In this document: positions 31,991-44,519 of the stretch, in pieces
Numbering within the stretch: the first letter of the stretch is position 1
Layout of the letters: each line of letters begins with the position of its first letter
Origin: Gonocerus acuteangulatus
Lineage: Eukaryota; Arthropoda; Insecta; Hemiptera; Coreidae
Reading direction: 5' to 3'
Length of the DNA: 64,000 nt
NCBI GenBank assembly: GCA_946811695.1
Contig: OX328128.1
Location: forward strand, 74,010,531 to 74,074,530
Made by a program: the position numbers and the translations under genes
Notes under the pieces: model-generated
Told to the model about the DNA's origin: nothing
The model's database searches: none
What the model saw: the letters and a program-made list of their open reading frames with translations, nothing else

Positions 31991-32166
31991 TAGGAAACCC
32001 ATAGGAAGAGAACCTGCAATTACTCGAAAGCTTTACAGTTTCTTTGTGCAAATATCGTCCCAATGACCTTGTTCCGGTGGACGAATTCTGCTTGTTAACC
32101 AACGTGAGATTAGAATTTTTTACCATCAAAATCGGTCCATTTTTGAGCCTGTAGAAGAGCGAACAG

Positions 32167-32170
<4 letters not shown>

Positions 32171-32212
<42 letters not shown>

Positions 32213-32216
32213 TATA
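32171..32216. repeat. (TA)n microsatellite
   Basis: About 46 bases of nearly pure AT. Confidence 0.9.
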
Positions 32217-32217
32217 C

Positions 32218-32350
32218 TAATTTGAACCTCCGTTATTTTCGTGATCTATGTGTTCTCAAATGTGAATTTTTCTAGTCGGCTCTTCCGGATTGTGTCATGA
32301 GGTCAACCTTATAAGCGGATTTCTTCCGTTTGGAGGGAGGGTGGAAATCA
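32218..32350 (-). repeat. Repeat end, inverted copy of 36778-36925
   Basis: ATTTGAACCTCCGTTATTTTC, TTTTTCTAGTCGGC and CTTATAAGCGG are the reverse complement of the sequence following the 33.7-36.5 kb retrotransposon. Both copies abut TA tracts. Confidence 0.75.
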
Positions 32351-32749
32351 TTGGATTCAATTGAAATATTTACTACAGTGTGAAATGCATCTAAACTAAA
32401 TTGTTTAAATGTTTGTTTCATTTGGACCTAAGGAAAAATATAGACAAAATATTTTATGAATAGACATGAAAAGTTTTGGGATCTTCTTATATTTTCGTAA
32501 ATATCACGAAAGCGGGTTAGGAAGGGAGGTATGTGAGCGTGAACATTCGATTGCTTACTAAATTTTCTACAAAAAAAAAAAAAAAAAAAAAAAAAAGGCT
32601 CAGAAGCAATTTTCAATTGGGCGATATGAATTGGAGAAATATGTAAAACAAGGGGACAAAATGAGAAACGTCTTGGTAATCGTAAGGTGGGCGTTGAGAA
32701 GGCGGGGACCATCATTTCCGCTTATTGTGCTGTCGTTTTCCTGTTGTCT
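32351..32749. repeat. Copy of repeat module M
   Basis: GACATGAAAAGTTTTGGGAT at 32464 on, then CACGAAAGCGGG, CTTACTAAATTTTCTACAAA and AATTGGGCGATATGAA, as at 38636 and 39408. An A-run of about 26 lies at 32571. Confidence 0.7.
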
Positions 32750-32753
32750 TTAA

Positions 32754-33040
32754 CCCTTCCAACGGAACATCCGTCTCCCAGACGGGTATAGTTTAAAGAA
32801 GTAACCATATGTATGGTTGTATGGTGTTAAGGTTGGCGTGGCTTTAAGTTTGCTAAGTTTACACCTTTCCCTCGACGGACATCGCTGTAGTTCAGCCAAC
32901 ATCCGTCTCTCGAGTCGGTAAGAAGCTTTTTCTCAAGGACACTCCGTCTATAAGACGGATGTTCCTACTAGCGTACGTTCCGAGTAGCCGTCTGCTAGAC
33001 GCGTGTTCCGATTAATGTACTCATTGTGACGCACACTTAC
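32754..33040. mobile_element. piggyBac-type terminus with subterminal CCGTCT/AGACGG repeats
   Basis: TTAA (32750-32753) is followed by CCCTTCCAACGGAACATC. An inverted copy, CCCTTCCAGCGGAACATC, ends at TTAA 41793-41796. Downstream, short palindromes recur: CCGTCTCCCAGACGG, CCGTCTCTCGAGTCGG, CCGTCTATAAGACGGATG and GCCGTCTGCTAGACG. TTAA plus CCC ends plus subterminal repeats suggests a non-autonomous piggyBac relative; the other end was not found. Confidence 0.5.
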
Positions 33041-33457
33041 GCAGAGCTTCAAGCAATGCATACTAAAATAAAAGATTAGGATTCAGTAGCGTACAAAAAA
33101 ACATTTTTTTAGTACTAATTATAATTTTTCGTAACTTTTTATTAGTCTACATTTTTGTAACTTTTTACTAGTCTATTACTTTTGTACTTTTTTTCTAGTC
33201 TAATTCTTCGAGTTTTGACTTTTTCTATTTTTTCTAATGGTAATTTTTTACGAGTTTACATTTTCGTAACTTTTTATTAGTCTACATTTTCAAAAATATT
33301 TACTACTCTATTATTTTTGTATTTTTCATTTTGTAACTTTTTTTTCGTTGTAATTTTTTACTGTAAATTTGACAGAAATTAATGTAATAAAAGTAAAGGA
33401 AAGAAAGAAAGACTCCATAGGCGGAAATAATTTGGGTTTCCTATACAAACATTTCAT

Positions 33458-33459
<2 letters not shown>

Positions 33460-33501
<42 letters not shown>

Positions 33502-33530
33502 GGCTCATCTACATCTAGGTCATTAGCGCC
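33460..33530 (-). repeat. Retroposon 3' tail: hairpin plus poly(A)
   Basis: On -, GGGCGCTAATGACCTAGATG then TAGATGAGCCG then A40. The stem GGCGC/GCGCC survives in the copy at 40572-40603 (GGCGCTAATGACCTCGATGT ... GCGCC). A third, more diverged copy is at 61201-61260. This looks like the 3' end of one LINE or SINE family. Confidence 0.65.
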
Positions 33531-33730
33531 CATTTCATAATTTTAACTAAATTCAGAAATAAATAATTTTCTTTTGCAGCATTTATTTTTCCTTTAACAA
33601 ACAAAACTACGTACCAATTATTAGATAAATGATAAGTTTATTATTATTATTAGTGTGTTTCATGTGGCCTCCCGGCTATATATTCTCATGGTTATAATTG
33701 TTCTAAAGGTGTCTCTAAGATCTAAAGTGG

Positions 33731-36543
33731 TGGAATGAGGAATGTAGGATGGCAATAAGCGAAAGGAGAAAGGCACTAAATTTTTTTCGTCGGCATCCAT
33801 CAGATCAGTCCCTTATAAACTACAAGAAAAAAAGGGCAAGGGCGAAGTGGATAATTAAAAATAGGAAACGACTATGTTGGAGAGAGTTCCTCTCAAACAT
33901 CAATAGTAGGACACCTGCCCGTGAAATATGGAATGAGGTAAATAAAATTCAGCATAGAAAGTATAGCCGACCTATAACAGGACTCTTAGACGACGACAAA
34001 ATAATTACAGACCCAAAAGACATTAGCAATTTATTAGGTTTACATTTCGAAAAACATTTAGCGACAACAACTTTGATCCAACGTTCCTTTTACAAAAATT
34101 ACAGACAGACAATACACCTTTACCTGATGTACATGATGAGGACAATCCACTAAACGACTATATTACTATGCAAGAACTTCAAATTGCCTTAAAACATACT
34201 GAAGAATCATCACCTGGACTAGACTGTATCACGTACGATATGCTGAAACATTTACCAAGCTCAGGTCATTGCCTCCTCCTAAAGGTTTTAAATGTAGTTT
34301 TTAGGGAAGGTGCCTATCCTCCAAGTTGGAATGAGTCTATCATAATTCCTATACTGAAAAACGACCAAGAAAAGCATCTAGCAACCAGTTTCAGGCCTGT
34401 ATCTCTCACCAGCTGTCTCAGTAAAACTCTGGAGAAGATACTCAACAAAAGATTATGGTGGTTTCTAGAAAACAAGAATCTTTTATCACAACGCCAATGT
34501 GGATTTAGGCCAAGCCATTCGACAATGCACCACATATCTGTCTTAGAAAATGACATTCTTAATGCCTTTTTGAAAAAAGAATCGTTATTTGCAGTTTCTT
34601 TAGACATAAAGAAGGCATTTGATAGTGTCTGGAGACGCTTAATTTTGATGCAGTTGCAAAATTGGAAAATTCACGGGAATATGTTTCGATTCATTTCCAA
34701 CTACTTGTCCAAGAGACGATTTCGTGTGAGGATAGGTGCAACGCTATCAAATGTATACGTTCAAGAAAATGGAGTGCCTCAAGGAGGTGTTCTGAGTCCG
34801 ACACTATTTAATATTGCAATCAATTCTGTCAAAGAGTATATACCTGAGACTGTGTCGTATTGTCTGTATGCTGATGACTTGCTAATATACACTTCAACAA
34901 AACATGCAATGACAGCTGAAACAAACTTACAGACTACAATAACTGCAATAGAAGAATGGGGTAAAACATCTGGCTTCCAATTCTCTCAAGAGAAAACGAA
35001 ATGTATAATTTTCACAAGAAAGAGACTGAAGCCATACATAGAACTCAAATTAGGACAACAGCAAATCGCATTGACTGACAATCTGAAGTTTTTAGGACTG
35101 ACTTTTGACACGAGACTTACTTGGTTACCCCACTTAAAAGGTCTCCTCCTTAAATGCAAAAAAACTTTGAATTTATTGAGGATATTAAGTAATTCTAAAT
35201 GGGGTGCTGACAGGTGCTCTATGCTGATGTTCTATCCAGCCTATACCAGGTCATTACTGGATTATGGTTGCACAGCATATTCATCGGCCAGTCAAAGTTC
35301 ACTGAAACTACTAGACACAATTCACAATACAGGACTACGACTAGCAACAGGCGCTTTCAGATCTAGTCCTCGTAGTAGCCTTTATGTTGAATCAAACGAA
35401 CCACCTCTAGAGTACAGAAGGCAGGTACTGTGCACAAATTATTTTATTAAACTAAAATCGCAAAATTTCTTTTGTACAAAAAACATTTTATTTAATCAAC
35501 TTCATACCAAATATACAAATACAACTTTGCAAAAACCATTGAACATCAGAATTTTAGAATACACCCGTCACTCCAATATATTGCAAACATCAGTACATGT
35601 TTTTAAAACACTATCACAACCTCCATGGAGAACAAAGAACTTAAAAATTGACATTTCACTATCAAAACACAATAAAAGCAATCCACACTCTCACCACATT
35701 TATAAACATGAAATAAATGCTATCATGACTAATTATGTGGGAGCATATAGTATTTATACCGATGGCTCAAAAACAAGCAGTGGCACAGGTTCAGCAGCAA
35801 TCGTGGAAGACAAAGCATTTCAGGCAAAACTAGCAAATGCTTCAAGCATTTATACTGCCGAACTCTTCGCGATTTACCTAGCCCTGTCAAATGTATCCAT
35901 CACTACACAGAAACACATCACCTTATTCACAGATTCTTTAAGTTCTTTGTTCTCCCTCACAGACATTTATAACACTCATCCAATTGTCACAGATATTCTT
36001 GAACAGATAAACACATTACAACATAATAACATTGGGATCACTATGCTGTGGCTACCAGGACACTATAATTTACTTAGAACGACTGACGTAGACATCCTAG
36101 CAAAGCTAGCTACAAGACGTCGTACTGAAGACTTTTTACTGGTTACAGAACCCGACATGAAACAGGTTGTAAGGACTCACGTACTCAATAAATGGCAGGC
36201 TAAATGGTTATCTTTGAATGATAACAAGCTTCGGGAGATAAAGCCATTCATAAAACAATGGAACTCCAGCTATAGAAGCTGCCGGAGAGAAGAAGTAGTC
36301 CTTACAAGACTTAGAATAGGACATACACTACTAACTCACTCTTACTTAATGACAAAACAAGACATACCACTATGTACAGAATGCAATAAGACATTAACAG
36401 TAAAACACTTACTAACAGACTGCAGGAAACGTGAAAACATCAACATGCCACATGATATGTACGAACTTTTGACAGATGGTAGCCTGCACATATCTATTAT
36501 TTTAGACTTTTTAAAACACATACAAATTTACAAAGGAATATAG
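33731..36543 (+). pseudogene. I-type non-LTR retrotransposon ORF2, 5' truncated, one frameshift
   Basis: Translation begins within the linker after the endonuclease (WWNEECRMAISERRKAL from about 33731). After a frameshift near 34100, a 791-codon frame (34168-36543) runs to the stop. RT blocks: FRPVSLTSCLSKTLEKIL, FAVSLDIKKAFDSVW, GVPQGGVLSPTLFNIAIN and YCLYADDLLIYT (about residue 235). RNase H: SIYTDGSKTSSG (about residue 528), AELFAIYLAL, LFTDSLSSLF. The tail is CTECNKTLTVKHLLTDC. The endonuclease and ORF1 are missing, typical of 5' truncation during insertion. It is related to, but clearly different from, the element at 54-57.7 kb. Confidence 0.9.
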
Positions 36544-36777
36544 CAAAAACGTAAATTTTGAAGTATTTTAAAATTAATTTTATAATTCAATTTTGTTTGT
36601 ACAAAATAACGGGAAAAGATTTAGTTTATTAAAAATAATTTATTACTTATCTTTTTTTTATTTTATAGTTGACCTTTCTGTTTGGTATTTTTATTATTCA
36701 ATATTTTTGTTTTGTTTTTTTCTCTTTTTGCCCTTTTTTTTGTCTTGTATAGTTGATAGATTCAGTTGTTTAATTTT
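36544..36777 (+). other. Probable 3' UTR of the truncated I-type element
   Basis: T-rich, no ORF. It leads into the hairpin repeat at 36778. Confidence 0.4.
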
Positions 36778-36930
36778 AGCGCGGTTCCTCCCTCCCCCAT
36801 AGGGAGGAACCCCGCTTATAAGGTTGATACAATGAAACAATCCGGAAGTGCCGACTAGAAAATTTCGCGTTTCAGAACCCCTAGAAACCGAAAATAACGG
36901 TGGTTCAAATTTGTATATATAAAATATATG
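36778..36930 (+). repeat. Hairpin-bearing repeat end
   Basis: GCGGTTCCTCCCT, a short spacer and AGGGAGGAACCCCGC form an about 11-bp perfect stem, followed by CTTATAAGGTTGATAC and CCGACTAGAAAATTTCGCG. The inverted copy is at 32218-32350 and a partial one (TTTTAGCGCGGTTCCCCCC) at about 29251. Confidence 0.75.
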
Positions 36931-36939
36931 TATACTTAT

Positions 36940-36951
36940 TTATATATATAT

Positions 36952-36995
<44 letters not shown>

Positions 36996-37007
36996 ATATA
37001 TATATAT
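36940..37007. repeat. (TA)n microsatellite with two phase shifts
   Basis: AT repeat with TAATA/ATTATA interruptions. Confidence 0.9.
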
Positions 37008-37432
37008 TTGTCTGTTCGCTCATTTCTGGCTTCCCTGATGGTCCGATTGTGATGAAATTTGGTACAAAAATCCGTCGTCCAATTTGAAAGGTCAAGTTCG
37101 TTAACCAGCAGAATCCGCCCACTGGAAGATGGCGTTTGGGGCGAAATTCGCGCAAAAAAAATCGTAACGCTTACGTTTTTGACTTCATAAGCTTGTAAGT
37201 ACTCGTTTTATAGGCTTCTTGGGCTAGGAAAACGAATGAAACCATTTCCAAGGCGATAGCTTTAACCATTTTCGAGAAAATTAGAAAAATAGTTTTCGAA
37301 TACCGTTTTTGGGTTGGGTACTTAGAATCATAGGATTCAGTTGAAACATTTTCTACATGTTCTACTTTCATTAAAACTAATATGTTGAAATTTTGGTTAC
37401 GTTTGGAGTTAAGGAAGGATTAATATAAAATA
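37008..37432 (+). repeat. Repeat sequence surrounding the Helitron insertion
   Basis: GATGAAATTTGGTAC, GTTAACCAGCAGAATCCG and AACGAATGAAACCATTTC recur at 26.6, 32.1 and 42.0 kb. It continues across the Helitron as module M (38623 on). Confidence 0.65.
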
Positions 37433-38622
37433 CTAGCTGAATACCCGTGCTTCGTCACGGCAGATAAGTAGTTATTTTATTGCATTAAATAATGTTTCAT
37501 TAAAATTACGTTACTATACAATTCTATGCAGTTTATTATAGCACGGTTCCCGTCATACTATATTTTATTCAATGGGCGTTAAAATTTAAAAGTTTATGTT
37601 TCCAAGAAGTCATTTGGTAACACCCAATATATTTACGAGTATTACCAAGGTTATAGGCGAGAAGGCATTGCAAGGGTTCCGGATATTATTACCTCACCTG
37701 GAAAACCTAAGGATATGCCATACATCACTGTTTGACTGAGACTGTCCCGGTATTTTGCAATTGTTTCGGTGTCCCGCCCGATTTTATCAATGTCCCGGAA
37801 AAGGCTGTAAGATGTAAAAAGTAATGAATTAATGTTTATAAGAATCTTTTTTTAATCGGTTACTTTTCTACAATCAACATTTTTACTACTGCTCACAGAG
37901 TCAAAGAAATCAGAAGTTATCTAACTGTAAAACGCTGGAACTACCTGTACAGCACTGCCAGCTGCCAGACACTACTATTTGGCTGAGAGATTGTTTTAAG
38001 AAAATCAAGTAGCAAAAAAAGTTCCGTTCTTATTTTTAAGGTTTGGGTACACTAACAGTTTAGGATTCCCCCTTCCCGTTAGTTGCTAGGCTTAAAACTC
38101 ACCAACCATTTTGCTTATAATTTGTACTCTTTTTATTCCCCCCCCCCCTGGTATGCCCATCCCATATTAATGTGTCTCGGTTTAACTCTCCAAAAATATG
38201 GCAAGCCTATCTGACGGGGACAGGCAGAAAAGAAACGCAATTAAAACTCTATGAGGGATAGTTAATTTCTAGTAATTCAAGGCCTGCCATCATAGTTGAA
38301 ATTAACCTCAATTAGAAAGAAAACTATGAAATAGATAATTTAAGGTAACAGCTGTTCTTTATCGTCCTAGCAACGCAGGCTGCCTAGGCTTGCCTTCTCT
38401 AACCAACTCAAACTTTAAACCCCCCTAAAAATGCTTAAAAATTCGAATATCAAAAAATCCTTTCTTAGCGAGTGCCTATGTTATATAGGGAGTGTCCATG
38501 CAAAATTTCAAAATTTTCTGTCGAGCGGTTTGGGCTGGGCGTTGATAGATGAGTGAGTGAGTGAGTGAGTGAGTGAGTGAGTGAGTGAGTGAGTGAGTGG
38601 TATTTGACAAATATATAGTAGA
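37433..38622 (-). mobile_element. Non-autonomous Helitron (1190 bp)
   Basis: Read on -, it starts TCTACTATATATTTGTC (5' TC end) and finishes with the hairpin CCGTG-ACGAAG-CACGG, then GTATTCAGCTAG (CTAG 3' end, 8 nt after the stem). It is inserted exactly between A and T (minus-strand flanks A|TC and CTAG|T) without duplication. These are the standard Helitron criteria. It carries no Rep-helicase. Near the 5' end it has a (CACT)n / (GTGA)n tract of about 48 bases at 38551-38598. A paralogous sequence without the insert is at about 39380-39410. Confidence 0.8.
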
Positions 38623-40080
38623 TTTTATTAACAGACATGAAAAGTTTTGGGAACTTCGTATACCTTCCCTAATATCTCGAAAACTGTTTGAAATATTGGT
38701 AAACGGAGGGTTACCATGCGACAGCTTACTAAATGTTCTACAAAAAAGATTCTGAAACAATTTTTGATTAGGCGATGTCAATCGGAGAAATACGTGCTTA
38801 AACTTTGAAGTAATTGATTTCGTTTATTTGAACGGTTCTTCTTTTTTGTTTTTATTCCTTGTTATTTTGTCATTTCTTATAGTAGGATAATGTATTTGAC
38901 AATAAAACAGATTAATAAAAATAAGAAAAACAATTCATTGCTAGAAATATATCAGGCTGTACCGTATGAAATGTCAGTTTTGGATTTGCCGATTTCCTTC
39001 AAATGACTTGAAACTGTCAAGGCTCCTACTCCGAGTTCTTTGGCATGTTCCCTAGTGTTTGTAATTGCTTATAGTAGTCAAATGTATTTGTCAATAAAAC
39101 AGGATACGTATAATTAGAAACAATATTCAACTTCACACAGGTTAGATACTTTGAGGGAATAGAGAGTCCGTTCACTGCCTGTGGGTCCACACAAAATGTA
39201 CCTGCTACGAGTTAATCCTCAAGAGTTGTAAATATACCCCAGGTATCTGCCGACACAAATACATAGCCTAGCTTGGTTTTGGTACTTACAATCATGGGAT
39301 TCAGTTAAAACATTTTTTGCATGTTTGAATTTCATCAAAACTAACATGTTAAACTTTTGGTTACGTTTGGAGTTGAGGAAGGGTTAGAATAAAATATGTT
39401 ATGAACAGACATGAAAAGTTTTGGGAACTTCGTTTACTTTCATCAATATCTCGAACGCGGTTGGGAAATTATGATCAGTGGATAGAAACTATTTGAAAGA
39501 TTTCTAAATTCTCTACAAAAAAGATTCTGAAACAATTTTTGATTAGGTGTTCTCGATCGAAGAAATAAGTGCTTAAAACTTCAAATACGTCTGTTTAGCT
39601 CTTATGAACGGTTTTTTTGTCGTTCTTTTTGTAATTATTGTCTCTTTCCCTTAGTTTTTTATTGCTATTTATTTTTGTAATTTTTTATGTTACGAAAATG
39701 TATTTGTGTGTAAAACAGGATAGGTAAAATGAGACCCATTTTCTGTTGCTAAAAATAATGAAAAGTTTTGGGCACTTCGTATACTTTCAATAATATCTCG
39801 AAAACGGTTGAAAATTTGGGAAGCGAAAGGTTACCATTCGAAAGCTTACTAAATGGTCTACAAAAAAAAAAATCTGAATAAAGTTTTGAATAAGCGATGT
39901 CAATCGGAGAAATAAGTGCCTAAACTTTGAATTAATTGATTTCGTTTATTCGAACAGTTCTTTTTGTCTGTTTTTATTCCTTGTTATTTTTTAATTGCTT
40001 AAAGTTGGATAATGTATTTGACAATAAAAAAGATTAAGTAAAATAAGAAAAACAATTCATTGTTAGAAACATAGCTTGCC
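38623..40080 (+). repeat. Three tandemly arranged copies of repeat module M
   Basis: GACATGAAAAGTTTTGGGAA starts at 38636 and 39408, with a shorter form at about 39757. Each copy has ATATCTCGAAAAC, GGTTACCAT, CTTACTAAATG, CTACAAAAAAGATTCTG, GCGATGTCAATCGGAGAAAT and ATAAAACAGGATA blocks. They are separated by unique sequence (39000-39380). Confidence 0.75.
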
Positions 40081-40571
40081 AAGAGAAAGAGATTCGATGA
40101 CGTCTTTTGAATATTTTCAATTGACTTTATTCTGTTGGTTTTTTATTTTATTTTTTAATTGATTTTATTTGTAGAATTATAACTATAGTAAAAGAACACA
40201 GGAATATGTGAATAATTTTGATATTTTCCAATTCATTGAAACGTATGAAATGAAGTATCGGTAGAAGAGGATTCTAGGGTCTGGCGGACCCGACCAGTCA
40301 TAAAACCCTTTGAACAAAGGCCGAGGAAAATATTATCTGTTTCTATTCTAAGCTTTTCAAATGACAATAGGGATATGAACAGGAACCGCGCTAAGATGAT
40401 GCAGTTCCTGCGAGTCGGACTTTTTTATTTAAATGTTTTATTTCTGATGTGCTAGACCTTTTATTTTGTTTGCACTCTACCTGTTTATAGAGCTAATCGC
40501 CTAGTTGCTAGCTCTTAAATCATATAAATAAATAAAATAAATAAAAAATTATTATTATTATTTATTTTTTT
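40081..40571. other. Intergenic sequence
   Basis: No gene seen. It contains CGCTAAGATGATGCAGTTCCTGCGAG at about 40398, another copy of the scattered hairpin motif. Confidence 0.45.
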
Positions 40572-40605
40572 TACGGCGCATCTACATCGAGGTCATTAGC
40601 GCCGA
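40572..40605 (-). repeat. Retroposon 3' tail hairpin
   Basis: On -, GGCGCTAATGACCTCGATGT then AGATGCGCC, followed by an A/TAATAA-rich tail. Same tail as at 33500. Confidence 0.65.
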
Positions 40606-40705
40606 TAAATAAATGATAAGTGACTTAAAAATAATTAGTAGGGTGCTGACAATGTGGAAATCCAGGTACCCGTCTCAGAGTCGGATGTTCCTACTAATAG
40701 AAGAA

Positions 40706-41578
40706 AAAAGTCCGTCTCGGAGGAGCTGCATAACTAAGCACTTTCCTCAGAATTAGGGTAGTGTAGACTGCTTTCCAGAAAAATTTGCTTAAAATATCCT
40801 ACATAAATAAAATAAAAACGTGAATAGTTCTCATTTTGTAATGAGTAACTGATCAACTACGTAATAAATACAAAAATCCTCATATTATCGTATTTTGATC
40901 TAACGCAGGAACAGGATACAGTCACTCTAGTGGTAGAAAGCGCTCCTTGCGGCGGCTTTGTGAACCTACGTCTGCCGGCTTTTCTATTCAAATATATTAC
41001 AAATTAAACCCCCGCTTTCCGATTGACCGATTCAGCTCATTTTTACAACACTTCTTTCTCATGAGTTACCCACGACGTATACCGCGTTTCCTTACAATAC
41101 AGCAGAAATTACGACCGGTATGAGTATATTAGGAATTTGGGTCCGGAGTAAACCCCCCCCCCCTTCTAATGAACCGATTTAGTTTATTTTTACAACACAT
41201 ATTTACCTGTGGATTAGCACTACGAATACCGAGTTTCGTCGAAATATACCAAAAATCACGGCTGGTAGTGGCGAATTGGTATTGTGGGTCCGGAGTAAAC
41301 CCCCCCTTCTAATGAACCGATTGAGTTCATTTTTATATCTCACTTTTCTCTCTATATTACCACTACGAATACCAAGTTTCGTTGAAATATAACAAATATT
41401 ACGGCTGACATAGTCAAATAAGTATTTTGGGTTCGTTGTAAACCCCCCCTTCCGGTGGACCGACTTTAGTGGTTAACGAACTCGTTCAATCGTTTGCTAA
41501 TTGAATGCTATATACCAAGTTTCGTGACGAAAAAAAATTAACTCTGGCCGCTATCGTGTTAACAGACACATATATATA

Positions 41579-41654
<76 letters not shown>

Positions 41655-41775
41655 ACGGGGGTCATTTTCGGTGTCTACTAGGTAGCATCGATAAAGATTT
41701 GAAGAAATTTTTCAAAAATTCCGTCATGAGTCCAACCTCAATAGCTACTTTCCTTCGAAGGAAAGTGCTAAAAAG
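40706..41775 (+). repeat. Long interspersed repeat, copy B, with 143-bp tandem units
   Basis: Collinear with 2855-3965, from GTCCGTCTCGGAGGAGCTG through four GTAAACCCCC units (about 41006, 41148, 41296, 41440) to GGCCGCTATCGTGTTAAC, a TA tract (41570-41651) and GGAAAGTGCTAAAAAGATG. It is preceded by CCGTCTCAGAGTCGGATG (40671) and ends at a piggyBac-like TTAA terminus (41793). Confidence 0.8.
41570..41651. repeat. (TA)n microsatellite
   Basis: About 82 bases of AT internal to copy B. The same position in copy A has 54 bases. Confidence 0.95.
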
Positions 41776-41804
41776 ATGTTCCGCTGGAAGGGTTAATCAT
41801 TTAA

Positions 41805-42690
41805 GGGTAAGATCATTTAGTTCATAAAACATATTCTATTCTGGGTGTAATAGGGTTGAAGTTGGCTAAAACTCTTCCAAGATCTAAATTGTTAGTATTC
41901 CATTAACCGGAAATGGACTCAGCCCCCCCCCCCCCCCGAAATTTTCCCAGCCCCCTCCGAAATTATTTTCTTTATACGCCCATGCCTAGCGTATGGAAAA
42001 GAATGAAACCACATTTAAAGCGATATCTGCAACCGTTTTAGAGAAAAATTGATCCAACTACTTTTACAAACTAATTTTCAGTTCAGAAATGATTGATTAA
42101 GTTTAAACTTGTCGGAGATGATTAATATTCATCACATCTAAGGTATTTAAATTTTGGTTGCTTTTGGAGGTAAGAAAGTAACCAAAAAAAAAATTAAATA
42201 GACATGAAATGTTTTTGGATCTTAGAGAACATATTCATTTATCTCTAAAATGGTTGGAAAATTTTGGTAAATAGAAGGTGACCATTCGAAAGGTTACTAA
42301 ATGTTTTACAAAAAAGGTTCTGGTGTAATTTTTAATGGGGCGATGTCAATCAGAGACATAAGGGCTTAAATCTTCAAAATTGTTAGTTTTGTTCTTTTTA
42401 ACGGGCTTTAGTCTCCCTTTATCTCACCTTTTAATTGTTTATTGTTTTTTAATTGCATTTAACAGTAAAATGAGTATTTTAGTAAAGTGGGGTACGAAAA
42501 TAAGTTATTTCCGCTTAGGATAACAGTTTTCTGTTGTGGCGCTTAAAATGTTATAATACTTCTCTTTGAGATTTTATTTTATATTTTTCACGAAAGATCA
42601 AAACGTATCAAAAACTGCTTCTATTCCTTTACTACTGGGTCTAGGGATATGAGCGGAATCGCGCTAAGATGACGGAGTTCCAGCGAGGTT
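41805..42690 (-). repeat. Long repeat, inverted partner of 31023-31990
   Basis: It runs from AAGATCATTTAGTTCATAAA through TAATAGGGTTGAAGTTGGC and GAGATGATTAATATTCATCA to GCTAAGATGACGGAGTTCC. Orientation is opposite to the 31-kb copy. Confidence 0.8.
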
Positions 42691-44519
42691 CATGAAAGAA
42701 ATAATGTTATTTACGCTATAAAATGTACTGTTTCAAAACTAAAACAGCCAGTACTGATTTACAACGTAACAACCTGTATAAAACAACTTTAGTTGAAGAT
42801 CTTAAAATTTGCCGCGTCTTATCTAATCTCAAAAATACTTCATGCTTTTATGGGACTTTTAATAACACTTTTGTGACTTAATCATGTAGATTGGGTTTCG
42901 CGTTTATTGAGAAAGTTCGGCTATAACAGCTGATAATTATCAGCAGGCGGTGGACTTTTAAACATCTTTACTTCCAATCTTCTTTTATGGATTTTTATGC
43001 TCAAGTTTATTCTTAAATTTTGTTGAGAGCTCAGAATTAATTTAAAATATATTCATATTAATATCTTAGAGTGATATCAATAAATCGTCGATACAAATGC
43101 AAAGTATGGAATGTGAAAAAACGCTCTCAATCTGATTGCTGTTGGGCTGATATAGGACAAACTCTCAAATCTATGTTTGAAATTCACAAGAGGAGTACAC
43201 TGTTTTTCTGGTGATTCTGCATGACAAAATGTTTCACTTCACAGCCTCTATTGACCAACCATGTTTAGTTTGGATCGAGTATATTTTCATTGAAATATGG
43301 CCGGATCTTTGAATCGAACATTTTAAGGCCTAAGCGAAACTTAAAATACATTTTTTTTTTTTTTTGGAAGCTTACCGAAATTTGAATATAGGGAGTTTTT
43401 AATGTGCTAAAAACAAATCTGGCATCCGTTTTTAAAACTATTTTTTTTATAATGGATAACGTTTACATTTTTTTTTTAGAACCATTTTTCTCAAGTACTT
43501 TCTGAGATAATACAATATACATTTATATGGTTAGAAAAAGGAGTCTTTCTTCTTTTGAAAGAGCTCAAGGATGTAAAAATCGGATTATCTCAAGGGGAGA
43601 TATTGAATTTCAAAACGTCACGTTACTTTTTCACTTACAAATTTTTTCTCTTCCGAACTGAGAAAAATTATTATTTTTTCTTTCCGATGATATTTACCTC
43701 ATTATAGTTTCTTGTGGTGCTGATTTTAAATCTGCTATTATTTTTGTTGCAAAAAAAAAATGAATAATACTAGTTTAGTTGAAAACGTGAGCAAATTTTC
43801 GACTTTATTCGACAAAATATAAGTTATTGTTTAACGATTGCTTTTTTCCTTTAATCTAGTCTCTAAAACACATAAACTGGCGAAATACTAATGTCGATAT
43901 CATTTTCTCAAGGAAACTCAAGGAATAAAATAAAATAATCCATTTTCAACCTATTTTATTTTATTTCTCGGCTCCTAAAATTTATTTAAATTTTAACGTC
44001 CACCTATTGAAGATCTGTGGTACCGGTTTTCTAAATAGACAAATTAAACATTTTAATGAATGATAAATCTCTAAAGAGAAAATAACTAAATAAAAAATAT
44101 GGTTAACTTGCAAAAAATGTAACATTATAAGAAATGCTTAGGCTCTCTAACGATCTATTTGACTGGCGTAAAGTATTTCAAAATGGAACGCTTAATAATA
44201 CACACATATGTATTTTTATTTCAGATTATATTTTTATTTTATGATAGATACAATTTTTGAAAATACGTTAATACAAATTTGATAATATTAGTACAGACAG
44301 GTTTACATGAAGTTTAATTTTTTTGACATCAAGGGAACAATTTGACTTAATTAAATGTCTACACATAAAAATAGCATTGAAATATTGAAGAACATTTGAA
44401 CATTTTATTTACAGTTATGTACAGGCTAATAAATTGTTAACAGCTCCCTTAAGACAAGAAATGTGTTCACCACATTTGTACACAAAAAACAATTTCTAGT
44501 CCGATTCAATTTTGATATC

